Shown: positions 1-11,486, counted from the stretch's first letter. The stretch: DNA of 60,000 nt from Symsagittifera roscoffensis (GCF_963678635.1 NC_087068.1:1738001-1798000), one strand, 5' to 3'. Notes: a model not told the origin generated them from the sequence alone. Translations and numbers: made by a program.

Positions 1-894
1 TGACCTAATTCTCGTTCCACTTTTGTTTTACATATTACGTCAAAATTCCGATCTTTCTCAGCGCTGTTATTTTTTAGCCGCTGTTTCAAAAACCCTATTA
101 AATTCGATAATTTGCAATACTACGAAAGTGATATCAAGCTCTGACAATGTCGAGGCTAATCCCAACGGGTAACTAGATAAACAGTCTACCAATCCCATTT
201 TTTTTTACCGGAATCTGTTCAGTTACTTTGCCTCACTTGGAATATGTTCAATTTGACCCTATTCACAACCACTCTATTGTAGTCAAACGGTAACAGCCGG
301 TCTACCCAACGTACTCAACAATTTTGGGTTGTTTTTGTCTTCATCTCTTCTGATAGGCAAGGTCATAATGCTTTATGTTCTGTTATTATCTTGAATGGAG
401 CCATAAACAAATAATTTTGATAGCATGTCACCGCCCAAACAACTGCTAATAGTTCCAGTTCGTTTTTACTATTTTTTAATTCAGTCAGTCTCGTGCATCG
501 TTCAAAAATCTGGATACGTATGAAACTGGTTTCCATCCATATGTGTGTAACTGCTACAATTCCGCACCAGGCTCTGTTTCAAAGCGTCCTATTTCACTCT
601 AGTTATTTATTGAACGTCAAAATGATGATTTCAGACAAAATCACTCACAATTTTTTTCTCGGCAGACTTTCCTTTTCATGTGTTGCTCCCCATTCGAAAC
701 GAGAATGTTTCTTCTTCAAATTGTTGAAATGTTCAGTTGTAGCTGCATAAATTGGTATGAAACGAATGAATTTGATAAATGGATCCAATCAATGATCCAG
801 TGTCCACGATTTTTTCAGTTTGTTTCCTTTTTGTGATGGGTTAGACTTTTTGCTCTGTTGGTATGGTTCCTTTATTTTTCAAACGAAAACCCAA

Positions 895-1113
895 TCACTC
901 CAGTTTCTTAACGTAGAAGGTAAGTTTGATCCATTTAATTGCCGCATTATTCACACCTGAAACCCCCCAAACTTCATTCCAGTGACGTTCCTCTGAACCC
1001 CGGGTTGCAATTAGTATACCAACCAGATGCTCGTGCACCACAGGCAAGTGGAACAATCTGGATTCCATGACTAGTTGGAACTTGTTGGGCATATCCGCCA
1101 AACCATATAACAC
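895..1113 (-). pseudogene. Ty3/gypsy reverse transcriptase fragment
   Basis: A 72-codon frame contains the RT finger/palm segment (G)LADMPNKFQLVM, then VHEHLVGILIATRG where active elements have a Y-L-D-D-I-L-I-A-T-K type sequence. Both metal-binding aspartates are replaced (Val and Gly), so the copy cannot be catalytic. It sits in the right order between the gag/knuckle pieces (higher coordinates) and the RNase H remnant (lower coordinates). Confidence 0.75.
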
Positions 1114-2183
1114 CGTTTTGAACCGGTATGTTCCTGTTAATTGCCTGTTATATTGCCGCTAACAACACTGAAGTTACTTTGCCGACTTGTTGCTTCGCTC
1201 GGCTACATTTGAAAGTACGTGTGTTTTAAATCGATGTTAGAGAATCAATTGGCATTGTTGGTATTCCCACTAATAGCTAAGGCTATGTTATGGAATAGTT
1301 CATTCATATTGGGTGTCTGGTAGCAATTCTGGTGAATCAATTTTTTGTGATTTTCGAGTTCAACGCTTAATTCAACGATCCGTCTCGTTTGGCGGTTAAA
1401 ACTGTCGGTAAAACCAATCAATCTTCCTTACATTTTCCCAATTTCAAAATTTGACCCTATTTTACTTTTTTTTAAACTACTGATTGTTTCCTCAACTTCA
1501 GGCAATAAATGAATTGGTACTCGTTTCCCTTTATCTGAATTGGACGCAACGGTTCGTGAAAATGCGCCCTCACTTGGCAATTCCTCAACACTCCCTTCCA
1601 TTCAAATAAGTCCTTGAACGCTTGTCAAGTTTACTTCATGAACTTACGTTGAATTTCAGAATTTTATAAATCCGAGTTGTCGCTCTTTTGCGCATATTCA
1701 TTAATCAAAATCACTGTCTGTTTCTGTTGGACTTCGTTTCCAATTGCTAAAAAACATTATTACCAATTATGTCCATTTGACCCCGTTTGGTGATAAACAG
1801 TTACACTTTTTCCGCAAACCACCGCTAAAAATCTGTTCACAATTTTGAGTTCCTGTAGTTTCGTCTGCGATATAAACGACACCAGTCTTCCGCAATCTAT
1901 CTAGAATTCCGTTTGCCACCGCTTTTTCCAGTTTTATCCCACACCGTTCGTATCGCATATAACTGAGCTCCTTGCCATCCTTCTCTTCATCCCATATTTG
2001 GATTATATTTGTTTTGTACGGTGTAAACTCAAATCCGTGTACTTTAATCACTGAAGCCTTTTTACAATGCTTAGCGAAAAGTCCGCATCCACTACACTTA
2101 TTACAGATATTGTTTCTTGCAGGACATTTTTCACGATGATTTGATTTTAACCAGTTCCCACAATTCTGGAATTTGTCTTGCCT

Positions 2184-2609
2184 CTAGCCTTTCACATCTT
2201 CCACCGGTTCTCTCTTAGTGTACCCTGACTGTTGAACTCCACGGGTATTCTGTCGCCCTGAGTTAAACTTATTTCTCCCAAATTTCGGTAGGCCTCCACA
2301 ACCTCTCTTACACATAATTTCTCTATCCTTCACCACTGCAAATTGTAATGCATCCGGCGCCGCCAGCGTTTCCATACACAACTGTTTAGGGATTTCTCCA
2401 TTACCTATGTTGAAGATAAACACGTACCTTACTATAGACTCCTCGTTCGGGCCAAAGTCACATCTTCGGATTAAATCACTTAATGCCCCAAAGCACTGTT
2501 CCATTCCTCGTTTTCTTGCTGTCTTCGTCCAGATGAACCTACAGTTTGTGAAATTTAGTTCGAGCTGAAAAGCGTCTGCTGCCAACTTCCACAACTCTGT
2601 GAATCTCAT
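2184..2609 (-). pseudogene. Ty3/gypsy gag fragment (capsid C-terminal part)
   Basis: This is the longest uninterrupted piece of the relic, 141 codons. The segment FIFNIGNGEIPKQLC followed by LAAPDALQFAVVK matches the capsid C-terminal region of K02A2.6-like gypsy gags, where a similar motif precedes an Ala-Leu-Gln-Phe-Ala helix and then the nucleocapsid. The zinc knuckle follows about 70 bases further along the minus strand in another frame, so at least one frameshift separates capsid from nucleocapsid. The family match rests on recognised motifs, not on a search. Confidence 0.75.
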
Positions 2610-3329
2610 TATTACATCTTCGTACGAGGATGTTTTTGGTAAAAATATCTTTGTCCCTGCTTTACTAATGATAGAAATAAGTTCGACTTCAGTTTTGTGT
2701 CCCCATCTCTCCTGGTACTTCCCGTGAACAGCCTTTTCTTTTCATCCAACCGACAGGTTTATTTTCTCCTCCATATTTGCAATGCGGTTTCATTTCGGGT
2801 TTCCCTCTCTGTTCTAACTTGAGCCCATTTTTCCCAGGGTACCGACGGATCTTGAGTCGGTCCGTTCCAAAAAGCATCGAGGCCACGATAGCTCAATTCC
2901 GTTTGGACTGAGCCATGTAGAAGTATACTCAATGGGTGTGAAACGACTTGCGTTGTGAACAAAGAAACGTAAAAAATCAACTTGAACTTTTTTAGGTCAC
3001 CAGTGCCAATGGCTAAACGCATAGTTCACGACCTCTAGCATGTTGACTTTGGTAGCATGAGATAAAACTACAGTACATACTACGTAAAAAACTTAAATTA
3101 CATAACACTCTTCACTACAGGGGCGAGCTAACTTTCAAAGTTATACTTTTTTTTGGTTTTGCGGGCAGTGAACGTAAAAAATGAAAAACAAACTTACCAG
3201 ATCACAATGATAAGTGAAATAAAAACCATAAACATGATTGGAAAAAACTACTGGTTCGGCCTGTAATTTTTGTCCTTCAAGACTACAGAATACAAAATTT
3301 AACAAATATAAGTCGGATGCTGTGCAAGT

Positions 3330-3725
3330 AGCCACCACCGGATTTAGGAGCGGTGGGGGCGTGGGGCGGGGCTGGACACCTTTACCTTCCTTCAGGAATT
3401 CGACCCCCTGCCGACCGTTTGTACTTCTCTGAGTTTGAGTTGTCCTTTTTTTTGGCTGACTGACCGCAAAAGTTTTTTAAATGCGACCTCGGCGCTAAAG
3501 TATTTATATTTGAGCGCGGAGCAATTTTTTGGTCAAAATTTTCCAAAAATTGCCAAAAAATGCCTTTTCTGGCCTGTTTTTTTTGAACAATTTTCATGAG
3601 GAGCTCAAAATTTGGTCCAATTGAGGTCTTTATAGTGATGTGGGAGAGCTCATAAAATCATAAAATCAATTTAGTCAATTTTTTTTTTGAAAAACCAAAA
3701 CCACCACCGCCCCCCGCCTACCCCC
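3330..3725 (+). mobile_element. Degraded hAT-like MITE copy
   Basis: It starts with a degenerate CCGGATTTAGGAGCGG-type end and finishes with a C-rich CCGCCTACCCCCAC stretch. The interior carries the same core as the intact copy at 22418-22769: a 'ggtcaaaattttccaaaaa' stretch, 'tgcctttt...ggcc' and a GGTC...GGAGAGCTC block. Terminal inverted repeats are decayed, and I could not find a target-site duplication. The + orientation follows the intact copy. Confidence 0.6.
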
Positions 3726-4910
3726 ACTAGAGTTATCAGACCACATTCCTAAAAATACAATTTTTTTTCTTAAATTTTATTCATATTTTTTGTGTGCAGT
3801 GTGATAAAAAGAATTGAACGAAAGACTAGGTTTCATGCATTTACGATATTCATAGAAAAATAGAAGTAGTGGATATTAGTTGTTTTTCGAAAAAGACAAA
3901 CAATTAACTTAACAAATTCACTGAGCGATAGCTATTAATTGAGCTTCGAATGAAATAATTATTCCTTTTTTGAAAAACTTCTCTTACCAAAATTTGAAAT
4001 GTTTGAGATTTTCATTTGACGAAGTATGCTTCACATTTTTAGTTTATTTTGTGATACTCTGCACAAAATCTGGCGTAACACTAACAGATTACCAAAATCC
4101 GGCTCTTTTTCGTTTCCCCCCACCTCTCACGAACAAAAATTTTATGGTGTAACGAGTGCGGTTTTACAAGGTTAATTATGAAGACCAAATATGTTTGTCG
4201 TGGCCTATTTTGTATGTATGTCAATTTCAAAACAGTAGCACATTGCGAACAAAACTTTCTTGTGAAATGATGCAAGGGGGGGCAAAATCCAAATGAACTT
4301 TTTAGGTACTCACTTGTAGAATCTAGTTTTAAATTTCCACATTTCTCTCATCTGCACCAAGTTTGCAATGGCTCTAAAATGCAGGCTTTAACGATACGAT
4401 CGAATAGTTTTAGTTATGGCCAGACTTGTTGTGTCTACATAAACTGAGTGGAGTTCTTGTTTAAGACCTTTCCCAGGTCCAGTCATCTTGAAAATCTTGC
4501 CAAGATCCTGAAGATTCTTGAAGATTTATCAAAGATAGCAAAGAAAAGTTAAAATAATTCCGGCTTTTTCCAAGGTACCTAAGCGTCCAAACTACATGAA
4601 TACGACCTCAGAAACATGTACAATCACTCCGGCATCAGAGGAATTTGATTTTTCGAACAATCTTCAAGATTTTTCGAAGACTCTTCAAGATCTTCAATGA
4701 TATCAAAGAAAACTTCCTTATTTTTTTTCGAAAAAATTCATAGCAAATTAATGAGCAAACACTTAGTCAAGCTTCTCCGAAACTACATTAAAATATCATT
4801 AAAATTCTTTAGGGAAAATACAACAGTTCTTAAAAAAATTGGTTGCGTTAGTTTCTTCCTCCAGTATAGGCTAAAAATCAAATACGCCATGCTGAGTTTT
4901 CTCAACACTA
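3726..4910. other. Intergenic, no gene seen
   Basis: AT-rich sequence with only short chance frames. At 4480-4710 there is an imperfect local repetition of 'tcttcaagat/cttgaagatt' words next to poly(T) and poly(A) runs. There is no recognisable coding or RNA gene. Confidence 0.6.
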
Positions 4911-4914
4911 GGAA

Positions 4915-5060
4915 AGGGTTTTAATAAAATATATCACACAACTCAGTCCGATGACTATTTGGGGCAGCTGATTTTGCAGGGAAAACAAAAAACTAAAACA
5001 AATCCATAACAAAGTTGCTCCCCATTTTCAATGAGAGGCACAATGCACAAAATTAAGTTA
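4915..5060 (+). repeat. Dispersed repeat, copy 1 (CAGTCCGATGA family)
   Basis: This segment aligns by eye with 27045-27190: 'atatatcac', then 'cagtccgatga', 'ggaaaacaaaaa', 'aacaaagtt' and 'ctccccattttca' occur in the same order and spacing. A related inverted piece is at about 30040-30120. No coding capacity or terminal repeats are visible; the family is unknown. Confidence 0.55.
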
Positions 5061-5105
5061 CAGAAGATAACATTAAACTAACCTGCATCTAATGGCTTTT
5101 AAAGT

Positions 5106-8100
5106 ATGTTTATAATTAGCATGATGATTTATACGTTTAAGGCGATGGAGTTCTTCAGGATTGTCATAACTTTAGCTGGGCTGGGAGTTATTTTTAAAAC
5201 CGAAGCGCGATTTCAAAATTCAGCTAGAAAACATTTCGTAGAACCAGCAAAATTTGACGCGAGCGCCATAGAACAGCTGGAGCTTAAAAAATTTCCTTAT
5301 GGGGGCTTGACTTACAAAAAAGACAAACAATCGCGTGACATAAACCCACTGGAAAATGCAGAGAACAGCATAACTGGTGTCAGCGAAGCTTCCGAGGGAT
5401 CTGATTCTGGAAATGAAGTTGAGAATAAGACTTCAGGACCAGAGCAGAGTGCAAAATCAGCTGACGTTTCCTCCAAGCAGACTCTTTCAGTAGCAGATGA
5501 TGATGAAGCCAAAATACAATCAACCGAAAGAGTGACAACAAACTTTGATCATGAATTGTCCAGACCAACTGAAGACAAAGTCACAGAAAATTCCGATTAC
5601 AGCGCAGCCTCTTCACCTGATGACCATGAGATCTCTTCATCTGACAACGGCGGAGCACCTACGTCTGATGAAGAGGTGCCTACAGCCTCTAATGACAGCG
5701 GAGACCCTCCTTCTGAAGATGATGTGCCTCCATCTTCTAATGACAGCGGAGTATCTACGTCTAACGAAGATGGGTCTCCACCCTCTAGTGACAATGGAGC
5801 TCCTACATCAAATGAAGACGTGCGTTCACCCTCTAACGACAGCGGAGACCCTCTTTCTGATGATGGTGTGTCCCCACCTTCTGGTGACAGCGGAGTCTCT
5901 ATGTCTGATGAAATAGCGTCCACACCCTCTAGTGACAATGGAGCTCATACGTCCGATGAAGACGCGCTTCCACCCTCTGATGACAGCGGTGCCTCTCCTT
6001 CTGATGATGGTGTGTCTCCACCTTCTAGTCACAACGGAGTCTCTATGTCTGATGAAAATGCGTCCGCACCCGCTATTGACAATGAAGTTCCTATGTCCGA
6101 TGAAGACGTGCTTCCACCCTCTAATGACAGCGGCGCCTCTCCTTCTGATGATGGTGTGTCTCCACCTTCTAGTGACAACGGAGTCCCTACGTCTGATGAA
6201 GATGTGTCTACAACCTCTAGTGACAATGGAATTCCTACGTCCGATGAAGACGTGCTTGCACCCTCTAATGATAGCGGCGTCTCTCCTTCTGATGATGGTG
6301 TGTCCCCATCTTCTAGTGACAACGGAGTCCCTACGTCTGATGAAGATGTGTCTACAACCTCTAGTGACAATGGAATTCCTACGTCCGATGAAGACGTGCT
6401 TGCACCCTCTAATGATAGCGGCGTCTCTCCTTCTGATGATGGTGTGTCTCCATCTTCTAGTGACAACGGAGTCCCTACGTCTGATGAAGATGTGTCTACA
6501 ACCTCTAGTGACAATGGAATTCCTACATCTGATGAAGACGTGCTTGCACCCTCTAATGATAGCGGCGTCTCTCCTTCTGATGATGGTGTGTCTCCATCTT
6601 CTAGTAACAACGTAGTCCCTACGTCTGATGAAGATGTGTCTACAACCTCTAGTGACAACGGAGTCCCTACGTCCGATGAAGACGTGCTCGCACCCTCTAA
6701 TGATAGCGGCGTCTCTCCTTCTGATTATGGTGTGTCTCCATCTTCTAGTGACAACGGAGTCCCTACGTCTGATGAATATCTGTCTACAATCTCTAGTGAC
6801 AATGGAATTCCTACGTCTGATGAAGACGCGCTTCCACCCTCTGATGACAGCGGCGCCTCTCCTTCTGACGATGGTGTGTCCCCACCTTCTGGTGACAGCG
6901 GAGTCTCTATGTCTGATGAAAATGCGTCCACACCCGCTAGTGACAATGGAGTTCCTACGTCCGACGAAGACGTGCTTGCACCCTCTAATGATAGCGGCGT
7001 CTCTCCTTCTGATGATGGTGTGTCTCCATCTTCTAGTGACAACGGAGTCCCTACGTCTGATGAAGATGTGTCTACAACCTCTAGTGACAATGGAATTCCT
7101 ACGTCTGATGAAGACGTGCTTGCACCCTCTAATGATAGCGGGGTCTCTCCTTCTGATGATGGTGTGTCTCCATCTTCTAGTGACAACGTAGTCCCTACGT
7201 CTGCTGAAGATGTGTCTACTAGGTCTAGTGACAATGGAGTTCCTACGTCCGATGAAGACGCGCTTCCACCCTCTAATGACAGCGGCGCCTCTCCTTCTGA
7301 TGATGGTGTGACTCCACCTTCTAGTGACAACGGAGTCCCTACGTCTGATGAATATCTGTCTACAATCTCTAGTGACAATGGAATTCCTACGTCTGATGAA
7401 GACGTGCTTGCACCCTCTAATGATAGCGGCGTCTCTCCTTCTGATGATGGTGTGTCTCCATCTTCTAGTGACAACGGAGTCCCTACGTCTGATGAATATC
7501 TGTCTACAATCTCTAGTGACAATGGAATTCCTACGTCTGATGAAGACGTGCTTGCACCCTCTAATGATAGCGGCGTCTCTCCTTCTGATGATGGTGTGTC
7601 TCCATCTTCTAGTGACAACGGAGTCCCTACGTCTGATGAAGATGTGTCTACAACCTCTAGTGACAATGGAATTCCTACGTCCGATGAAGACGTGCTTGCA
7701 CCCTCTAATGATAGCGGCGTCTCTCCTTCTGATGATGGTGTGTCTCCATCTTCTAGTGACAACGCAATCCCTACGTCTGATGAAGATGTGTCTACAACCT
7801 CTAGTGACAATGGAGTTCCTACGTCCGATGAAGACGTGCTTCCACCCTCTAATGACAGCGGCGCCTCTCCTTCTGATGATGGTGTGTCTCCACCTTCTAG
7901 TGACAACGGAGTCCCTACGTCTGATGAAGATGTGTCTACAACCTCTAGTGACAATGGAATTCCTACGTCCGATGAAGACGTGCTTCCACCCTCTAATGAC
8001 GGCGGATCCCCTCCTTCTAATGATGATGTGTCACCACCTTTTAGTGACAATGGAACTCCTACGTCGAATGAAGATCTGTCTACGACCACTAGTGAAAAGG

Positions 8101-11100
8101 TAAATCCTACGTCTGATGAAGGCATGATTCCACCCTCTAATGACAGCGAATCCCCTCCTTCTGATGATGCTGTGTCTTCACCTTTAATTGACGATGGAGC
8201 TCCTACGTCTGATGAAGATATGCCTCCACCCTCTAATGACAACGGAAACCCTACGTCTGATGAAGATGAGTCTACAACCTCCAGTGACAATGGAATTCCT
8301 ACGTCTGATGAAGACGCGCTTCCACCCTCTAACGACAGCGTCGCTTCTCCTTCTGACGATGGTGTGTCTCCGCCTTCTGGTGACAGCGGAGTCTCTATGT
8401 CTGATGAAATAGTGTCCACACCCTCTAGTGACAATGGAGCTCCTACGTCCGATGAAGACGCGCTTCAACCCTCTAATGACAGCGGCGCCTCTCCTTCTGA
8501 TGATGGTGTGTCTCCACCTTCTAGTGACAACGGAGTCCCTACGTCTGATGAAGATGTGTCTACAACCTCTAGTGACAATGGAATTCCTACGTCCGATGAA
8601 GACGCGATTCCACCCTCTAACGACAGCGGCGCCTCTCCTTCTGACGATGGTGTGTCTCCGCCTTCTGGTGACAGCGGAGTCTCTATGTCTGATGAAATAG
8701 TGTCCACACCCTCTAGTGACAATGGAGCTCCTACGTCCGATGAAGACGCGCTTCAACCCTCTAATGACAGCAGATCCCCTCCTCCTGATGATGCTGTATC
8801 TCCACCTTTTGGTGACAATGGAGCTCCTACGTGGAATGAAGATGTGTCTACAACCTCTAGTGACAATGGAGCTCCTACGTCCGATGAAGACGCGCTTCAA
8901 CCCTCTAATGACAGCAGATCCCCTCCTCCTGATGATGCTGTATCTCCACCTTTTGGTGACAATGGAGCTCCTACGTGGAATGAAGATGTGTCTACAACCT
9001 CTAGTGACAATGGAATTCCTACGTCTGGTGAAGATGTGCATCAACCTTCTAATGACAACGGAGTACCTACGTCTGATGAAGATGTGCCTCCTACCTCTAA
9101 TGACAACGGAATACCTACGTCTAACGAAGATGGGTCTCTACCCTCTAGTGACAATGGAATTCCTACGTCTGATGAAGACGTGCTTCCACCCTCTAATGAC
9201 AGCGGATCCCCTCCTTCTGATAATGATGTGTCTCCACCTTTTAGTGACAATGGAGCTCCATCGTCGAATGAAGATGTGCCTCTACCCTCTAATGACAACG
9301 GAGTCCCTACGCCTGATGAAGAGGTGTCTCGACCATCTAGTGAAAATGGATTTCCTACATCCGATGAAGACGTATTTCCACCCTCTAATGACAGCGGAGC
9401 CTCTACGTCTGATGAAAATGCTTCTCCACCCTCAAATGACAGCGGAGCACCTATATCTGGTGAAGATATGCATCCAACGTCTGAAAACAGCGGAGTCCCT
9501 ACATCTGATGAAGAGTCTCCACCTTCTAGTGAGAATGGATTTCCTACATCCGATGAGGACTTATATCCACCAGCTGGTGTCACCGGAGCCTCCCCATCTG
9601 ATGAAGATTTGCCTCCACTCTCTAATATCAGCGGGATTTCTCCGTCTGACGAAGATGTGGCTCCATCATCTGCTGATAACGCAACCTCACCTTCTAATGA
9701 AGATTTACATTCATCTTCCGCTGACAGCGGTCTATCTTTGTCTAACAGCAGTGGGTCAACATCATCTGATGACAGCAGAGAATTGCCCTCTAGCGAAACG
9801 GGGATTGACAAGCCAGTGAGCCAACCATCAATGACTGATGCAGTAACTCAAATCAGTTCTAGTGACGACAAAATAATCTCAGAATCGTCGAAGGCATCTA
9901 GCGAAGAGTCTGGGGATGCCAGTTCCACTGGAAATGACAACCAGGAGAGTGAACCATCTATGAATGACGCTGGAACACAGACTGGCTCGAGCGACACGGA
10001 ACATGACTCAGAATCGTCGCGAGAAAGTAGCGAGGAACCCAGTGACAACAGCTCCAGTGAAACTGAAAACCAGGAGAGTGAACCATCTATGCATGACTCT
10101 GGAACGCAGACTGGTTCCAGCGACAAGGAAAGTGACTCAGAATCGTCAGAAGAAAGTAGCGAGGAATCCAGTGACAACAGCTCCAGTGAAACTGACAACC
10201 AGGAGAGTGAACCATCTATGAATGACGCTGGAACACAGACTGGTTCAAGCGACACGGAAAATGACTCAGAATCGTCAAGAGAAAGTAGCGAGGAACCCAG
10301 TGACAAGAGCTCCAGTGAAACTGACAACCAGGAGAATGAACCATCTATGAATGACGCTGGAACACATACTGGTTCAAGCGACAAGGAAAGTGACACAGAA
10401 TCGTCAGAGGAAAGTGGCGAGGAATCCAGTGACGTCAGTTCCAGTGAAACTGACAACCAGGAGAGTGAACCATCTATGAACGACGCTGGAACACAGACTG
10501 GTTCAAGCGAGAAGGAAAGTGACTCAGAATCGTCAGAGGAAAGTGGCGAGGAATCCAGTGACGTCAGTTCCAGTGAAACTGACAACCAGGAGAGTGAACC
10601 ATCTATGAATGACGCTGGAACACAGACTGGTTCAAGCGACAAGGAAAGTGACTCAGAATCGTCAGAGGAAGGTGGCGAGGAATCCAGTGACGTCAGTTCC
10701 AGTGAAACTGACAACCAGGAGAGTGAACCATCTATGAATGACGCTGGAACACAGACTGGTTCAAGCGACAAGGAAAGTGACTCAGAATCGTCAGAGGAAA
10801 GTGGCGAGGAATCCAGTGACGTCAGCTCCAGTGAAACTGACAACCAGGAGAGTGAACCATCTATGAATGACGCTGGAACACAGACTGGTTCAAGCGACAA
10901 GGAAAGTGACTCAGAATCGTTAGACGAAAGTAGCGAGGAATCCAATGACGTCAGTTCCAGTGGCAGTGATAGCCGGGAGAGTGAGCCATCTATGAATGAT
11001 GCTGGAACCCAAACTAATGACACGGAAAGCAGCCAAGACGTTCCTGGAGAGTCTCCAGGATCCGAAAGCGGCAGTCAAACAAAACCAGTCGAAAGTGGCC

Positions 11101-11486
11101 CTGACAAAATATTGACGAACCATAGTAGCCCAGAACCAGAATCTGGGGAAAAAACTTCTTCTGGAAGTGATGATGAAAAAATGGATCCAACCGATAAGGA
11201 CAAAAACAGTTCTTCTACGTCAGACGCAGAAGCTATGAAAAATGTTACCACTGAAAGTAATGCTTCAAACCCTGAAAACTCCACAAAGTCTAGTGACAAA
11301 AACTCAACTGATAATTACAGCAGCACCATATCTGAAGAGTACATTGCTTCAGAGTCGGAGAACACCGCTGTCCCGAATAATGGCAGCGGACAAGAAGATT
11401 ATGTCACTGGCGAAGAAGGAATAATCCGAACAACACTTAAGCCCAACAACGAAACTGGAGGAGCTAAGTACCCTGTCCCATGGTAA
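5106..11486 (+). CDS. Giant secreted Ser/Asp/Glu-rich tandem-repeat protein
   Basis: A 2126-residue frame. The second in-frame start region (Met14, base 5145, context GCGATGG) is the better start: it directly precedes a hydrophobic signal peptide (EFFRIVITLAGLGVIF, cleavage near EA-RF). After about 55 ordinary residues the protein becomes almost pure low-complexity acidic repeat. Residues ~195-1530 are 16-residue units of the type G-x-P-T-S-D-E-D-V, often arranged as 48-residue (144-bp) triplets. Residues ~1574-1979 are about nine 43-residue (129-bp) units beginning PSMNDAGTQTGSSD. I see no cysteine. S-x-E/S-D-D/E sites are extremely frequent, the type phosphorylated by secretory-pathway (Fam20C-like) or CK2 kinases, so a heavily phosphorylated extracellular polyanion (matrix, biomineral, glue or mucus) is plausible but inferred. 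The TAA stop is embedded in GGTAAGT; see the next exon. Confidence 0.85.
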   Translation: MFIISMMIYTFKAMEFFRIVITLAGLGVIFKTEARFQNSARKHFVEPAKFDASAIEQLELKKFPYGGLTYKKDKQSRDINPLENAENSITGVSEASEGSDSGNEVENKTSGPEQSAKSADVSSKQTLSVADDDEAKIQSTERVTTNFDHELSRPTEDKVTENSDYSAASSPDDHEISSSDNGGAPTSDEEVPTASNDSGDPPSEDDVPPSSNDSGVSTSNEDGSPPSSDNGAPTSNEDVRSPSNDSGDPLSDDGVSPPSGDSGVSMSDEIASTPSSDNGAHTSDEDALPPSDDSGASPSDDGVSPPSSHNGVSMSDENASAPAIDNEVPMSDEDVLPPSNDSGASPSDDGVSPPSSDNGVPTSDEDVSTTSSDNGIPTSDEDVLAPSNDSGVSPSDDGVSPSSSDNGVPTSDEDVSTTSSDNGIPTSDEDVLAPSNDSGVSPSDDGVSPSSSDNGVPTSDEDVSTTSSDNGIPTSDEDVLAPSNDSGVSPSDDGVSPSSSNNVVPTSDEDVSTTSSDNGVPTSDEDVLAPSNDSGVSPSDYGVSPSSSDNGVPTSDEYLSTISSDNGIPTSDEDALPPSDDSGASPSDDGVSPPSGDSGVSMSDENASTPASDNGVPTSDEDVLAPSNDSGVSPSDDGVSPSSSDNGVPTSDEDVSTTSSDNGIPTSDEDVLAPSNDSGVSPSDDGVSPSSSDNVVPTSAEDVSTRSSDNGVPTSDEDALPPSNDSGASPSDDGVTPPSSDNGVPTSDEYLSTISSDNGIPTSDEDVLAPSNDSGVSPSDDGVSPSSSDNGVPTSDEYLSTISSDNGIPTSDEDVLAPSNDSGVSPSDDGVSPSSSDNGVPTSDEDVSTTSSDNGIPTSDEDVLAPSNDSGVSPSDDGVSPSSSDNAIPTSDEDVSTTSSDNGVPTSDEDVLPPSNDSGASPSDDGVSPPSSDNGVPTSDEDVSTTSSDNGIPTSDEDVLPPSNDGGSPPSNDDVSPPFSDNGTPTSNEDLSTTTSEKVNPTSDEGMIPPSNDSESPPSDDAVSSPLIDDGAPTSDEDMPPPSNDNGNPTSDEDESTTSSDNGIPTSDEDALPPSNDSVASPSDDGVSPPSGDSGVSMSDEIVSTPSSDNGAPTSDEDALQPSNDSGASPSDDGVSPPSSDNGVPTSDEDVSTTSSDNGIPTSDEDAIPPSNDSGASPSDDGVSPPSGDSGVSMSDEIVSTPSSDNGAPTSDEDALQPSNDSRSPPPDDAVSPPFGDNGAPTWNEDVSTTSSDNGAPTSDEDALQPSNDSRSPPPDDAVSPPFGDNGAPTWNEDVSTTSSDNGIPTSGEDVHQPSNDNGVPTSDEDVPPTSNDNGIPTSNEDGSLPSSDNGIPTSDEDVLPPSNDSGSPPSDNDVSPPFSDNGAPSSNEDVPLPSNDNGVPTPDEEVSRPSSENGFPTSDEDVFPPSNDSGASTSDENASPPSNDSGAPISGEDMHPTSENSGVPTSDEESPPSSENGFPTSDEDLYPPAGVTGASPSDEDLPPLSNISGISPSDEDVAPSSADNATSPSNEDLHSSSADSGLSLSNSSGSTSSDDSRELPSSETGIDKPVSQPSMTDAVTQISSSDDKIISESSKASSEESGDASSTGNDNQESEPSMNDAGTQTGSSDTEHDSESSRESSEEPSDNSSSETENQESEPSMHDSGTQTGSSDKESDSESSEESSEESSDNSSSETDNQESEPSMNDAGTQTGSSDTENDSESSRESSEEPSDKSSSETDNQENEPSMNDAGTHTGSSDKESDTESSEESGEESSDVSSSETDNQESEPSMNDAGTQTGSSEKESDSESSEESGEESSDVSSSETDNQESEPSMNDAGTQTGSSDKESDSESSEEGGEESSDVSSSETDNQESEPSMNDAGTQTGSSDKESDSESSEESGEESSDVSSSETDNQESEPSMNDAGTQTGSSDKESDSESLDESSEESNDVSSSGSDSRESEPSMNDAGTQTNDTESSQDVPGESPGSESGSQTKPVESGPDKILTNHSSPEPESGEKTSSGSDDEKMDPTDKDKNSSSTSDAEAMKNVTTESNASNPENSTKSSDKNSTDNYSSTISEEYIASESENTAVPNNGSGQEDYVTGEEGIIRTTLKPNNETGGAKYPVPW
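5690..9690 (+). repeat. 48-bp / 144-bp coding tandem repeat block
   Basis: The basic period is 48 bp (16 codons). Three adjacent unit types form a 144-bp higher-order repeat: the word 'gagtccctacgtctgatg' recurs at 6181 and 6325, and again further on. Because no stop occurs in several antisense and shifted frames either, long spurious open frames run through this block on both strands. Confidence 0.9.
9826..11040 (+). repeat. 129-bp coding tandem repeat block
   Basis: About nine full units plus a partial one, each 43 codons, run PSMNDAG...ETDNQESE. Successive copies of the PSM word begin 129 bp apart. Middle units are nearly identical, with scattered single-residue changes, while the first and last units are the most diverged, as expected from unequal exchange within the array. 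Confidence 0.9.

Larger units (their letters stand above)
1..3022 (-). pseudogene. Degenerate Ty3/gypsy gag-pol relic
   Basis: Reading the minus strand from about 3022 down gives the normal gypsy order in broken frames. A gag stretch with WNGPTQDPSVPWEKW lies near 2850, more gag with FIFNIGNGEIPKQLC at 2184-2609, and a zinc knuckle CNKCSGCGLFAKHC near 2070-2110 whose His is replaced by Leu. Unassigned linker, probably protease, is at 1767-2051. An RT fragment at 895-1113 contains LADMPNKFQ and GILIATRG; the catalytic YxDD box there reads HLVG, so both Asp are lost. RNase H remnants with ELELLAVVWAV are at about 330-470, running toward the window start. Several frameshifts and stops separate these blocks. 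No LTR is recognisable at 3022, and the other end is outside the window. It is a dead copy, not expressed Pol. Confidence 0.85.

Noticed and set aside
6725-8434. 569-codon open frame on the minus strand inside the acidic gene, plus several other long shifted frames
   Set aside because: The 48-bp repeat lacks stops in several frames, so long antisense frames are automatic; no start context or signal supports them.
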